Notes under the pieces: model-generated
Databases searched by the model: none
What the model saw: the letters and a program-made list of their open reading frames with translations, nothing else
What the model was told of the DNA's origin: nothing
Position numbers and translations under genes: made by a program
Shown here: in pieces, positions 8,715 to 15,737 of the stretch
Layout: the number at the start of each line of letters is the position of its first letter
Numbering within the stretch: position 1 is the stretch's first letter
Assembly (NCBI GenBank): GCA_029862935.1
Contig: JAOTWK010000016.1
Location: 1-22,876, forward strand
DNA: 22,876 nt
Direction of reading: 5' to 3'
From: Gemmatimonadota bacterium
Lineage (GTDB): Bacteria; Gemmatimonadota; Gemmatimonadetes; Gemmatimonadales; GWC2-71-9

Positions 8715-9080
8715 TCAGCGTGCAGCGCGGCGCCGAAAGTACACCCAATAGGCCAACCCGTTGATCGCGATCACGGAGACGCCGAGTCCGATTTGGATCG
8801 AGGGCGTGAGCGCTCCCGGATAGACGATCGGGATGATGTAGTGCTCGACGAACCCGCTCTCGTAGCCGGCCTGACCTGCCTGACGACGAAGGGCGACCTC
8901 CCACGGGGTGAGCGGGCAGATCCATCCCATCAATTCCACGATGGCACCCCAGAGCGCACACGGGACGTGCACCCAGGCGAGCCAGCGCCAGCGCCATGCC
9001 AGAAAACCACCGACGATGACGAAGACGATGAACGCCAGGTGAGACACGACGAGTGCGTCAGCGCCGATACGGAAGAGCAT
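8715..9080 (-). CDS. DUF2784 family membrane protein
   Basis: The 121-residue protein has three hydrophobic helices (about 8-30, 36-52 and 92-113). It carries the family pattern ADALVVSHLAFIVFVIVGG, then a W-rich loop, then ELMGWICPLTPWE, then a GYESGFVEHYIIPIVYPG block and a basic C-terminal tail. Length and motif order fit DUF2784, whose function is unknown; the conserved CPLTP and EHY residues hint at a cofactor or metal site, which is speculation. The ATG at 9080 starts 10 nt after the TGA of the second symporter, so the two are probably cotranscribed. About 160 bp with no gene separates it from the first symporter. Confidence 0.85.
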   Translation of the reverse strand: MLFRIGADALVVSHLAFIVFVIVGGFLAWRWRWLAWVHVPCALWGAIVELMGWICPLTPWEVALRRQAGQAGYESGFVEHYIIPIVYPGALTPSIQIGLGVSVIAINGLAYWVYFRRRAAR

Positions 9081-9090
9081 CAGGCGAAGC

Positions 9091-10335
9091 TCAATCCGAG
9101 TGGCTCGTCGCGATTCTCGGCTCTGTCTGACCCTCGAATCGATTGACCAGCACGGTCGCCGTGAGGGTGCCCGTCACGTTGGTCGCCGTCCGCGCCATGT
9201 CGGGAATGCGGTCGACACCGAGCAAGACGGCCATGCCGTCCAGCGGAATACCAAGCGTTCCCAATGCCGGTGCCAAGCTCACCACACTTCCCCCGGGGAT
9301 ACTGGGAACCGTGAACGAGACGATCATGGTTGCGAGGACGGCGCCGCCAATGCCGGCGAGCGGGAGGGGTACGCTGTAGAGCCAGGCGAGGAAGACGACA
9401 CAAGCACCCTGGAACAGCGCGGCGCCCGCCCTCCCGATTCCGGCACCGAGCGAAATGACGAATCCGGCGACTGCCGGCGACGCGTTGTACGCCTCGTCCG
9501 CCGCCTCCAGCATGGCAGGAACCGTAGCCGGAGAGCTGACCGTTGTCGCAGCGATGATCTGCGAGCTCACAGCCCCGCGGAGAAACTGCCGCACCGACAT
9601 CCGCGCGCCGAATCGAACGGTCGGCACGTACACCGCCGCGATAAAGAGGAGCTCACCAATCAAGATGGCTACCACGAAGATGGCGAGACTCTGGAGTATT
9701 GCCCATCCAGCCCGCGCGGTGACGGGCGCGGCGAGCGCGAATACGCCGACAGGGGCCGCAAGCAGAATCCAGTGCACGAGCTTGATCAGGGCTGCAGCCA
9801 CCGCATCTGCGATGTCGAGCAGCTTGTGGCGGTCGGGCGCTGGCAGGCTGCCGACTGCCGCCCCGAGCAAGACGGTGAAGACCACGAGTGGAAGGAGTGC
9901 GCCTTCCGCCGCCGCTTGGAACGGGTTGCTGGGGATGAGACTCAAGATGAATTCAATCGGGCCCGGGAGTGCCGGAGCGTCCGTACCAGCAGCAGTGACT
10001 GCGTCCCGTACCGACTCGCTCGCCAGGGGAAGGAGCGCTTTCATGACCCCCATCCCCATGAGCACGCTCACCACAGTGGTCGCGGCGAAGAACGACAAGG
10101 TGAGGACACCCATGCGGCCAAGCTTCTTCAAGTCGCCCAACCGGCCGACGCCGACGAAGATGACCGACGTCACGAGGGGGATCACCACCATCTTGAGCAG
10201 GTTGACGAACGCGGTTCCGATTGGCTCGACGGCGTCCGAGAACCCCAGCAAGAGCGGTGACTGCGTGACGGCGGCGGCGAGTCCGACGAGGAGTCCGCCT
10301 ACGAGTCCAAGGGCGATCGCGAGGTTGAGTCTCAT
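9091..10335 (-). CDS. Divergent SDF/DAACS-family symporter lacking the sodium-site motif
   Basis: The 414-residue membrane protein shares the SDF fold: SSPATVP in HP1, PSIPGGSV in HP2, and the TM8 block D375, D379, R382, T383 and N386 (matching D390, D394, R397, T398 and N401 of GltPh). The substrate-binding Arg and Asp are therefore kept. The sodium-binding TM7 motif NMDGT is replaced by G301-R302-A303-G304-A305, and the D405 equivalent is T390. Coupling is probably not the usual three-sodium mechanism; proton coupling, an internal Arg replacing a cation, or exchange are possibilities. The ATG at 10335 has no strong ribosome binding site. It is followed after 10 bp by the DUF2784 gene. It is not a copy of the neighbouring symporter: identity is low outside the core motifs. 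Confidence 0.9.
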   Translation of the reverse strand: MRLNLAIALGLVGGLLVGLAAAVTQSPLLLGFSDAVEPIGTAFVNLLKMVVIPLVTSVIFVGVGRLGDLKKLGRMGVLTLSFFAATTVVSVLMGMGVMKALLPLASESVRDAVTAAGTDAPALPGPIEFILSLIPSNPFQAAAEGALLPLVVFTVLLGAAVGSLPAPDRHKLLDIADAVAAALIKLVHWILLAAPVGVFALAAPVTARAGWAILQSLAIFVVAILIGELLFIAAVYVPTVRFGARMSVRQFLRGAVSSQIIAATTVSSPATVPAMLEAADEAYNASPAVAGFVISLGAGIGRAGAALFQGACVVFLAWLYSVPLPLAGIGGAVLATMIVSFTVPSIPGGSVVSLAPALGTLGIPLDGMAVLLGVDRIPDMARTATNVTGTLTATVLVNRFEGQTEPRIATSHSD

Positions 10336-10434
10336 GGGGCCAGTTGTCGGTCTTCAGGAGTCAGTTGACGGCAGTCGGCCGATCAGCCGCACGGACGGAC
10401 ACCTGAGCGTTGACATCAGAAGACCGCAAACACT

Positions 10435-11589
10435 TCACGCCCGCGAGCTCTCCTTGATCAAGTTCGCCGCGATCACATTGCGCTGGATCTCGTTCGATCC
10501 TTCATAGATCTGCGTGATCTTGGAATCGCGGAGCAGTTTCTCGACGGGATATTCCTTCATGTAGCCGTACCCGCCAAAGATTTGTATGGCATCGAGCGTG
10601 ACCTTCACGCAGGCGTCGGATGCAAACGTCTTCGAAATCGCGGATGGCTTGGCCACGTTCTTCGCACCGGCATCGATCATGCGAGCCGCCGCGTAGACCA
10701 ACGCACGAGACGCCTCCACGGCAATGGCCATGTCAGCCAGCATGAACTGAATCCCTTGAAACGACGAGATCGGGTGGCCGAACTGCTTCCGCTGACGCGC
10801 GTATTGCGTTGCTTCGTCGAGTGCCCGCTGGGCGATACCCACCGCTTGGGCGGCGACACCCGGCCGTGCGTGGTCGAAGGTCTTGAGCGCCACCACGAAT
10901 CCCATGCCTTCGCGTGCGAGCAGGTTTTCCTTTGGGACCCGAACCTCCTCGAAAATGACTTCGCAGGTGGCCGACGAGCGAATGCCCAGCTTGTTCTCCT
11001 TCTTGCCGAACTTGAGGCCCGGTGTGCCCTTTTCTACGACAAAGGCTGACGCGCCACGTGGACCCTTTGCCCGGTCGGTGAGGGCGATGACCGTATAGAT
11101 CTCGGCCTCGCCGCCGTTTGTGATCCACTGCTTGGTACCGTTGAGGACGTAGTGATCGCGGTCCTTGGTGGCAGTGGTGCGAATGCCGGCGGCGTCCGAG
11201 CCGGCGTCGGCTTCGGTGATGGCAAACGCCGCGAGCTTCTCACCGCGTGCGATCGGTGGCAGGTATTGCTGCTTCTGTTCCTCGTTGCCAAAAAGTAAGA
11301 TCGGGAAAGCACCGAGACCGGTGCCACCAAAGGATAGGGCGATACCCCCGCATCCCCACGACAGCTGCTCCGTGACGAGCGCCATCTCGAACACGCCGCC
11401 GCCCATACCGCTGTACGCTTCTGGGATCGAGACGCCGAAGATGTCGGCTTCGGCAAGCACCTTGACGATGTCCCACGCGAACTCGCCTGACTCGTCGTAC
11501 TGGGCGGCGACCGGCTTTATACGCTCTTCGGCAATCTGATGGCACAGATCGCGGATCATGGTCTGATCTTCTGTGAGCAGGTAGTCCAT
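10435..11589 (-). CDS. Acyl-CoA dehydrogenase
   Basis: The 384-residue flavoprotein oxidises acyl-CoA to trans-2-enoyl-CoA and passes electrons to ETF. It has the three family domains: helical N-terminus (1-115), beta domain with [14 protein letters not shown] and the KQWITNG signature, and helical C-terminus with [12 protein letters not shown] and [17 protein letters not shown]. The catalytic base is E363 in YEGSNEIQR, the position used by short- and medium-chain enzymes (butyryl-CoA dehydrogenase type) rather than isovaleryl- or long-chain types. An AGGA about 8 nt before the ATG at 11589 supports the start. It is divergent from the enoyl-reductase gene across 162 bp in which I found no clear promoter. 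It may act in beta-oxidation or branched-chain amino acid breakdown. Confidence 0.94.
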   Translation of the reverse strand: MDYLLTEDQTMIRDLCHQIAEERIKPVAAQYDESGEFAWDIVKVLAEADIFGVSIPEAYSGMGGGVFEMALVTEQLSWGCGGIALSFGGTGLGAFPILLFGNEEQKQQYLPPIARGEKLAAFAITEADAGSDAAGIRTTATKDRDHYVLNGTKQWITNGGEAEIYTVIALTDRAKGPRGASAFVVEKGTPGLKFGKKENKLGIRSSATCEVIFEEVRVPKENLLAREGMGFVVALKTFDHARPGVAAQAVGIAQRALDEATQYARQRKQFGHPISSFQGIQFMLADMAIAVEASRALVYAAARMIDAGAKNVAKPSAISKTFASDACVKVTLDAIQIFGGYGYMKEYPVEKLLRDSKITQIYEGSNEIQRNVIAANLIKESSRA

Positions 11590-11751
11590 GTGCCCGTCCT
11601 AGACGGAGAATGCGGAAGAGAAGGCCGCGAAACCCAAGCGCGGCGAAATCGCTCTCCATTCTATCGCCAGCGCCCAACTCCGGCCAGCCGGCATGGCGAC
11701 GAGGCTTCGGGACGACTAGCTTGTACCACCTTCGGATAGCAGGAGGCGTCG

Positions 11752-12549
11752 GTGAGACACGCACAACGTACGGTTCCCCGATGGGCGATCGTTCTGGGAG
11801 CGTCCAGCGGCTTCGGCGGGGCTACGGCCAAAGAACTGGCCAGAGCCGGTTACGACATCGCCGGCGTCCATCTGGACCGAGCGAACCGGATGCCCATCGT
11901 CGAGGAGATCAAGGCGGACATCGAAGCAGCCGGCCATCGGGCATGGTATTTCAACGTCAATGCGAACGACGACGAGCAGCGCATCGAGGTCCTGGATACC
12001 ATCGAAGAAGATATTGAGGAAAACGGCGGAACCGTTGCCGTGCTCATGCACTCCCTCGCGTTTGGCACGCTCAAGCCGTACATCGGCGAAAACGTGATCA
12101 CGAAGCGCAACATGCACATGACAATGGATGTGATGGCGCACTCCCTCGTGTTCTGGGCGCAAGATCTCGTGCAGCGTGGGCTCATGCACGAAGGAGGCCG
12201 CATCTTCTCCATGACGTCGGCCGGGTCGACCCGTGTGATTTCGGCATATGGCGCCGTCTCGGCGGCCAAGTCCGCACTGGAATCGCACACCCGGCAGTTG
12301 GCGATGGAGCTTGCCCCGTATGGTGTAACCGTGAACGCACTGCGTGGGGGGGTGACGCGCACGCCCGCAGCCGAACGGATTCCGGAAAGCGACAAGTTGT
12401 TCCTGGAAGCGGTCCAGCGAAATCCTCACAAACGCCTCACCACGCCAGAAGACGTGGCCAAGGCCGTAGTCGCGCTCTGTAAACCCGGAACGGATTGGAT
12501 CACCGGTAACGTGATCAATGTGGATGGTGGCGAGGAAGTCTCGGGCTGA
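11752..12549 (+). CDS. FabL-like enoyl-ACP reductase (SDR superfamily)
   Basis: The 265-residue Rossmann enzyme has GASSGFG (16-22) for the dinucleotide, MHSLAFG at the position of the enoyl-reductase VHSIAF motif, and an active site Y166-x6-K173 (YGAVSAAK). The six-residue spacing is typical of enoyl-ACP reductases (FabI, FabL, InhA), whereas ordinary SDR enzymes have Tyr-x3-Lys. The following ALESHTRQLAMELAPYG and the Asn-Ala-x-x-Gly-Gly segment resemble Bacillus FabL, an NADPH enzyme. C-terminal NVINVDGGE is a standard SDR ending. The start is the GTG at 11752, preceded by AGGAGG with 6-nt spacing. It probably performs the last step of a fatty-acid elongation cycle, or reduces another enoyl thioester. 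Nucleotide preference and carrier (ACP or CoA) are open. Confidence 0.85.
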   Translation: MRHAQRTVPRWAIVLGASSGFGGATAKELARAGYDIAGVHLDRANRMPIVEEIKADIEAAGHRAWYFNVNANDDEQRIEVLDTIEEDIEENGGTVAVLMHSLAFGTLKPYIGENVITKRNMHMTMDVMAHSLVFWAQDLVQRGLMHEGGRIFSMTSAGSTRVISAYGAVSAAKSALESHTRQLAMELAPYGVTVNALRGGVTRTPAAERIPESDKLFLEAVQRNPHKRLTTPEDVAKAVVALCKPGTDWITGNVINVDGGEEVSG

Positions 12550-12563
12550 GCTGCCGAGACCGC

Positions 12564-13148
12564 TCACGTACTGCGTTCGCGCAATTCCGTCAGTTCCTCT
12601 TCCAGGTGCGCCAACCGTTGCAGAACTTCGTCTTCGGCGGGTTCCGAGGCGACGATGGGCACGCCCCGGCGATTGAGGAGTGTTTCCACGAGGGCGTCCG
12701 TATACCCGACCACGGCATGGGTGATACCGCGATCCAGCGTACGGTTGAGACGGAGTACGCCAGCTATCGACTGACGCGCCGGGAGCGACGCAATCGTCTC
12801 GGACAACAGTCGAATGAGGAGCTCACGAAGTTGCTGCAATTCCTCGACGACCTCTCCCGCAGCGAGACCTCGTGCCGCAGCGGTCTGGCCATAGACCTCG
12901 CAGCCCACATACCAGAGCTCCGTTGCGTGGCGCCGGAACGGTCCCGCGGTCTCGATCAAAATGTCGACAAGGAGCCGCAAATGGCGCTCGACGGTGGGCC
13001 GTCTGATATGGGGCGCTTCGGTCATGCGCTGCGTGATCCACTCGGACCACTCAATGACCAGCCGATCCCGCTGCCCCTGCAGCGAGCCGGTGAGCGCTTC
13101 GAGTGCCGGATTCGATGGTCGCATTCTCATGTCCGGCGGGGGAGTCAT
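12564..13148 (-). CDS. RsbRD_N-like helical sensor protein, stand-alone
   Basis: The 194-residue, all-helical protein begins with a stretch like RDRLVIEWSEWITQRM, continues with a 'VERHLRLLVDILIETAG' helix and a GLAAGEVVEELQQLRELLIRLL helix pair, and ends in a charged coiled-coil tail (EVLQRLAHLEEELTELRER). This order resembles the RsbRD N-terminal domain found before STAS domains or histidine kinases, where it senses or dimerises. No STAS, kinase or DNA-binding domain is attached here. The gene is convergent with the enoyl reductase (14-bp gap) and divergent from the hydrolase. The ATG at 13148 follows TAGGGT 3 nt upstream; a later ATG at 13130 is possible. The family assignment is by pattern only. 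Confidence 0.7.
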   Translation of the reverse strand: MTPPPDMRMRPSNPALEALTGSLQGQRDRLVIEWSEWITQRMTEAPHIRRPTVERHLRLLVDILIETAGPFRRHATELWYVGCEVYGQTAAARGLAAGEVVEELQQLRELLIRLLSETIASLPARQSIAGVLRLNRTLDRGITHAVVGYTDALVETLLNRRGVPIVASEPAEDEVLQRLAHLEEELTELRERST

Positions 13149-13222
13149 GTTACCCTAGGAACCAGCCCGAGCCGCAATGTACCGAGTGCCAAACTGGAGG
13201 TCAAAACAGCGCCGTGGCGACG

Positions 13223-14065
13223 ATGACCAAGACGAGTTTCGAATTGATCGGGGCCGACGGCGGCCCTCTGCGTGGCGAAGTGAGGACGGCGGGATGGGGC
13301 GTGGATCGACCGGCCGTGATCATCTGCCATGGGTTCAAGGGGTTCAAGGACTGGGGCTTCTTCCCGCATCTTGCGGTCCGTTTGGCCAACGCCGGAACGA
13401 CGGTAGTGACCTTCAACTTTTCCGGGAGTGGAGTTGGACCGGACGGCGATTCCTTCTCGGAGCAGGAGCGCTTCGGACACGCCACCATCTCCGGCGATCT
13501 CGCCGATGTTCGCATCGTGACGGATGCGCTCATGGTGGGTGGTTTGGTGCCGGGCCTCGCCGTCCCTCATACACTGGGCCTTCTCGGGCACAGCCGCGGG
13601 GGAGCGGTCGCGCTCCTGTTCGCGGCGCACCGGCCGGAGTGCCGCGCGCTGGTCACATGGTCGGCCATTGCGAGCTTTCTGAGATGGGATGAGGCGACCG
13701 TAGCCCGTTGGCGGGAGACGGGAAGAACAGACATCGTGAACGCGCGCACCGGAGATGTCCTACCGCTTTTCTCGGGATACCTGGATGACCTAGAGGCGCA
13801 CGGCGATCGGGAATTGAATTTGCTGGGTGCAGCAGCCAGCCTCACGATCCCGTGGCTTGTGGTCCATGGCGACGCTGACGAGGCGGTGTCTCTCGAGGAT
13901 GCACACAAACTGGCGAATGCCGCGGGGTCCGACACTGCCACGGTTGCCGTGGTGGAAGGTGGCAGTCACACGCTGGGTGCGCGCCATCCGTGGCTGGGCA
14001 GCACGCCGCAGCTGGATGAAGGGATGGATCTGACGGTGGAGTGGTTTGCCCGCTACTTGCTTTGA
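13223..14065 (+). CDS. Alpha/beta-hydrolase fold protein
   Basis: The 280-residue protein has the alpha/beta-hydrolase order: oxyanion strand VIICHGFKG (H36-G37-F38), FNFSGSG, nucleophile elbow G122-H-S124-R-G, acid D219 in HGDADEAV, and H249 in GGSHTLG. This fits the serine esterase/dienelactone-hydrolase-like group; the substrate cannot be assigned. No signal peptide is present. The ATG at 13223 was chosen because it starts the first beta strand. A GTG at 13214 is also possible, and a GGAGG at 13196-13200 sits 13 nt from that GTG, too far to be decisive. The gene ends 12 bp before a perfect 11-bp hairpin. Confidence 0.88.
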   Translation: MTKTSFELIGADGGPLRGEVRTAGWGVDRPAVIICHGFKGFKDWGFFPHLAVRLANAGTTVVTFNFSGSGVGPDGDSFSEQERFGHATISGDLADVRIVTDALMVGGLVPGLAVPHTLGLLGHSRGGAVALLFAAHRPECRALVTWSAIASFLRWDEATVARWRETGRTDIVNARTGDVLPLFSGYLDDLEAHGDRELNLLGAAASLTIPWLVVHGDADEAVSLEDAHKLANAAGSDTATVAVVEGGSHTLGARHPWLGSTPQLDEGMDLTVEWFARYLL

Positions 14066-14077
14066 GGGGCCAAACGA

Positions 14078-14104
14078 CGACGGCCTCCGAGAAGGAGGCC
14101 GTCG
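14078..14104. terminator. Perfect 11-bp hairpin, likely bidirectional terminator
   Basis: CGACGGCCTCC (14078-14088), a 5-nt loop, and GGAGGCCGTCG (14094-14104) form a perfect GC-rich stem. It lies 12 bp after the hydrolase stop and 9 bp after the stop of a small minus-strand reading frame. No long T tract follows on either side, so efficiency is unclear. Confidence 0.6.
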
Positions 14105-14113
14105 CAGCGCAGG

Positions 14114-14248
14114 TCAAAGACCGGCTGTGTAGAGCGCGTCGATGAGACTCGCTCGACGGCCGGCTACCACGAGTTGGCGGCGTCGCAGCAGGAAGCTCGC
14201 CGCCGCGACAGTGGCAAGCGCAATGAGACCGACACCAAAGTTTCTAAT
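14114..14248 (-). CDS. Possible 44-residue single-pass membrane peptide (ATT start)
   Basis: On the minus strand an AGGGAGG lies exactly 5 nt before an ATT codon at 14248, which opens a frame of 44 codons. The product has one hydrophobic segment (NFGVGLIALATVAAASFLL) followed by RRR, the charge pattern of a membrane anchor, then a short amphipathic tail. A TATATT hexamer lies about 36 nt upstream of the ATT (14284-14289, read leftward), and the hairpin follows the stop by 9 bp. ATT starts are rare (infC is the known case). Alternatively the frame begins at a GTG at 14314 and encodes 66 residues, or it is not a gene. I do not recognise a family. Confidence 0.3.
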   Translation of the reverse strand: MRNFGVGLIALATVAAASFLLRRRQLVVAGRRASLIDALYTAGL

Positions 14249-14367
14249 ATGATCCTCCCTGTTGCAGTAAACGGCAGCCGGAATATAGAAGCGGGCGCAA
14301 GGGCCTTTCGTCACTCTTGTAGTCTTACCCCGATGGCTAATATCGGTTCTCTCAACGCTGTCTTGCC

Positions 14368-14940
14368 GTGAGCGCGATCACGATTGCCAAACTGCACCAG
14401 CGGTTCTCGGGGCACGAACCGGTTCGCGCAGACTTGACTGGCCGCATCGAAGCAGCGGTTGCGATCGTGCTGGCCCCGCGCGTGCACCCGCAACTCGATA
14501 TTCTGCTCATAAAACGTGCCGAACTGGAGGGCGATCCCTGGTCGGGCCAGATGGCGCTTCCCGGCGGTCGCCGCGAAGATGGCGATGCGACGCTTCTGGC
14601 CACGGCGCGACGCGAGACGTTTGAAGAGACCGGCGTCGCGCTTGCCGATTCGAATGTTGTTGGCGTGTTGGACGATCTCGCGCCCGTGAACCCGGTTTTG
14701 CCGCCGATCGTCGTTCGCCCCTTCGTTTTCTCGCTTCCCGAGCGGCCTCCAATCACACCAAGTGACGAAGTCGCGCTCCACCTGTGGACGCCGCTCGACG
14801 ATCTTCCGCAGTCCATCGGGCGGACCGACATCCTGCTTCGAGGTGTCCAGCGGTCCATGCCGGCGTTCTTCGTCGGACCCCATACCGTCTGGGGCATGAC
14901 GCACCGTATCCTAAAGAGCCTGTTTGAGTTAGCCATGTAG
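14368..14940 (+). CDS. Nudix hydrolase, CoA-pyrophosphatase (NudL/YeaB)-like
   Basis: The 190-residue protein has LLIKRAELEGDPWSGQMALPGG followed by a Nudix box at 66-90 ending in ARRETFEETGV. The register of the box (GG-x4-GDA-x7-RE) matches the NudL/YeaB group that cleaves CoA to 4'-phosphopantetheine and 3',5'-ADP, and the preceding SGQ-x-A-x-PGG is the typical extended signature. Nucleotide sugar or ADP-ribose substrates cannot be excluded. The start is the GTG at 14368 (VSAITIAKL), which has no Shine-Dalgarno. It is monocistronic, with the metal operon promoter just downstream. Confidence 0.88.
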   Translation: MSAITIAKLHQRFSGHEPVRADLTGRIEAAVAIVLAPRVHPQLDILLIKRAELEGDPWSGQMALPGGRREDGDATLLATARRETFEETGVALADSNVVGVLDDLAPVNPVLPPIVVRPFVFSLPERPPITPSDEVALHLWTPLDDLPQSIGRTDILLRGVQRSMPAFFVGPHTVWGMTHRILKSLFELAM

Positions 14941-14952
14941 CAGCCGTGAGGG

Positions 14953-14980
14953 TTGCGTGGGGGTCCGGCTGTGCTATTAT
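14953..14980 (+). promoter_or_regulatory. Sigma70-type promoter of the metal operon
   Basis: TTGCGT (14953-14958) and TATTAT (14975-14980) are separated by 16 bp. Transcription would start near 14987, inside the palindrome-like site described next. The only gene downstream on this strand is the DtxR-family regulator operon. Confidence 0.5.
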
Positions 14981-14995
14981 TTTAGGCTTACCAAA
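14981..14995. promoter_or_regulatory. Candidate DtxR/MntR-family operator
   Basis: TTTAGGCTTACCAAA is a degenerate palindrome (outer TTT/AAA, inner G/C matches) and resembles DtxR-family boxes built on TTAGG...CCTAA halves. It directly follows the -10 hexamer and covers the likely start site, the expected place for metal-dependent autorepression. Confidence 0.45.
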
Positions 14996-15038
14996 CTTTG
15001 TGATTTGTTGCCCATAATCTTACCCGAGGGAGAGTCTG

Positions 15039-15737
15039 ATGAGGGCGGCCAGCCAGGCGGGATTGAGCCCATCAACCGAGGACTACCTGAAGGCGATATT
15101 TGAGATTCAGTCGCTGGGGCAGGCCGCGCAGACCAGTGCCATTGCGGAGTCGCTGGCGATCGCACCGGCATCCGTGAGCGGCATGGTGAAACGACTGTCG
15201 GAGATCGGGCTGGTGGAACACGAGCCCTATCGGGGCGTGCAGCTGACCAAGTCCGGCCGTCGCACCGCACTCAAGATGGTCAGACGACACCGGATCCTCG
15301 AGGTCTACTTGACCTCGAAACTCGGCTATGACTGGGATTCCGTGCACGAGGAGGCGGAGCGTCTCGAGCATGCCGTGTCGGATGAGCTGATCGAGCGTAT
15401 GGCAATGGCGTTGGGCAATCCGCGCTACGATCCGCACGGGGCTCCGATTCCGAGTCGCGACGGCGCAATCGAGGCACCGCGACTAGTGGCGCTCTCGGAT
15501 GTGCCGCTCGGTGAGACCGCCGAGCTCCGGCTCGTAAATGATCGGGACGGTGAGCGCCTGCGGTATCTGGCTTCGCTGGGCCTCAGGCTGGGGGCCGTGT
15601 TCGAGGTAATCGCGCGGCAGCCGTTCCGTGGGCCGGTAACGGTTCGCCTCTCAGGATCGGTTCCGCGGGAGCAGGTCGTGGGACACGAACTGGCGCAAAT
15701 GTTGGGTTGCGCGATTCGTGGTCAGGAGGTGGGATGA
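15039..15737 (+). CDS. DtxR/MntR-family metal-dependent repressor with FeoA-like domain
   Basis: The 232-residue regulator has a winged helix (about 10-75: STEDYLKAIFEI, IAESLAIAPASVSGMVKRL), a dimerisation/metal domain (80-140) and a C-terminal FeoA/SH3-like domain (150-224). Metal ligands can be aligned: D15, H84, E88, H103, E107, E110 and H111. At the two positions that separate MntR from DtxR it has Asp15 (DtxR M10, MntR D8) and Glu107 (DtxR C102, MntR E99), the manganese-type set, but MntR E11 is Lys18. It is probably a Mn- or Fe-responsive repressor of its own operon. GAGGGAGAG sits 4 nt before the ATG at 15039. The stop TGA overlaps the oxidase ATG by one base, so translation is coupled. 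Confidence 0.92.
   Translation: MRAASQAGLSPSTEDYLKAIFEIQSLGQAAQTSAIAESLAIAPASVSGMVKRLSEIGLVEHEPYRGVQLTKSGRRTALKMVRRHRILEVYLTSKLGYDWDSVHEEAERLEHAVSDELIERMAMALGNPRYDPHGAPIPSRDGAIEAPRLVALSDVPLGETAELRLVNDRDGERLRYLASLGLRLGAVFEVIARQPFRGPVTVRLSGSVPREQVVGHELAQMLGCAIRGQEVG

Larger units (their letters stand above)
14066..14367. other. 302-bp region between hydrolase and Nudix genes
   Basis: This stretch has no conventional gene. It holds the hairpin at 14078-14104, a possible 44-residue minus-strand reading frame with a ribosome binding site, and a TAATAT hexamer at 14338-14343 with TTGTAG 15 nt upstream, a weak promoter candidate for the Nudix gene. Confidence 0.5.

Noticed and set aside
9100..10260. 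Plus-strand open frame of 386 codons
   Set aside because: It is antisense to the second symporter, with a composition typical of shadow frames and no recognisable domain.
10348..10426. 8-bp inverted repeat (CGGTCTTC / GAAGACCG) upstream of the second symporter
   Set aside because: The arms are short and about 60 bp apart; a match of this length is expected by chance in a gap of this size.
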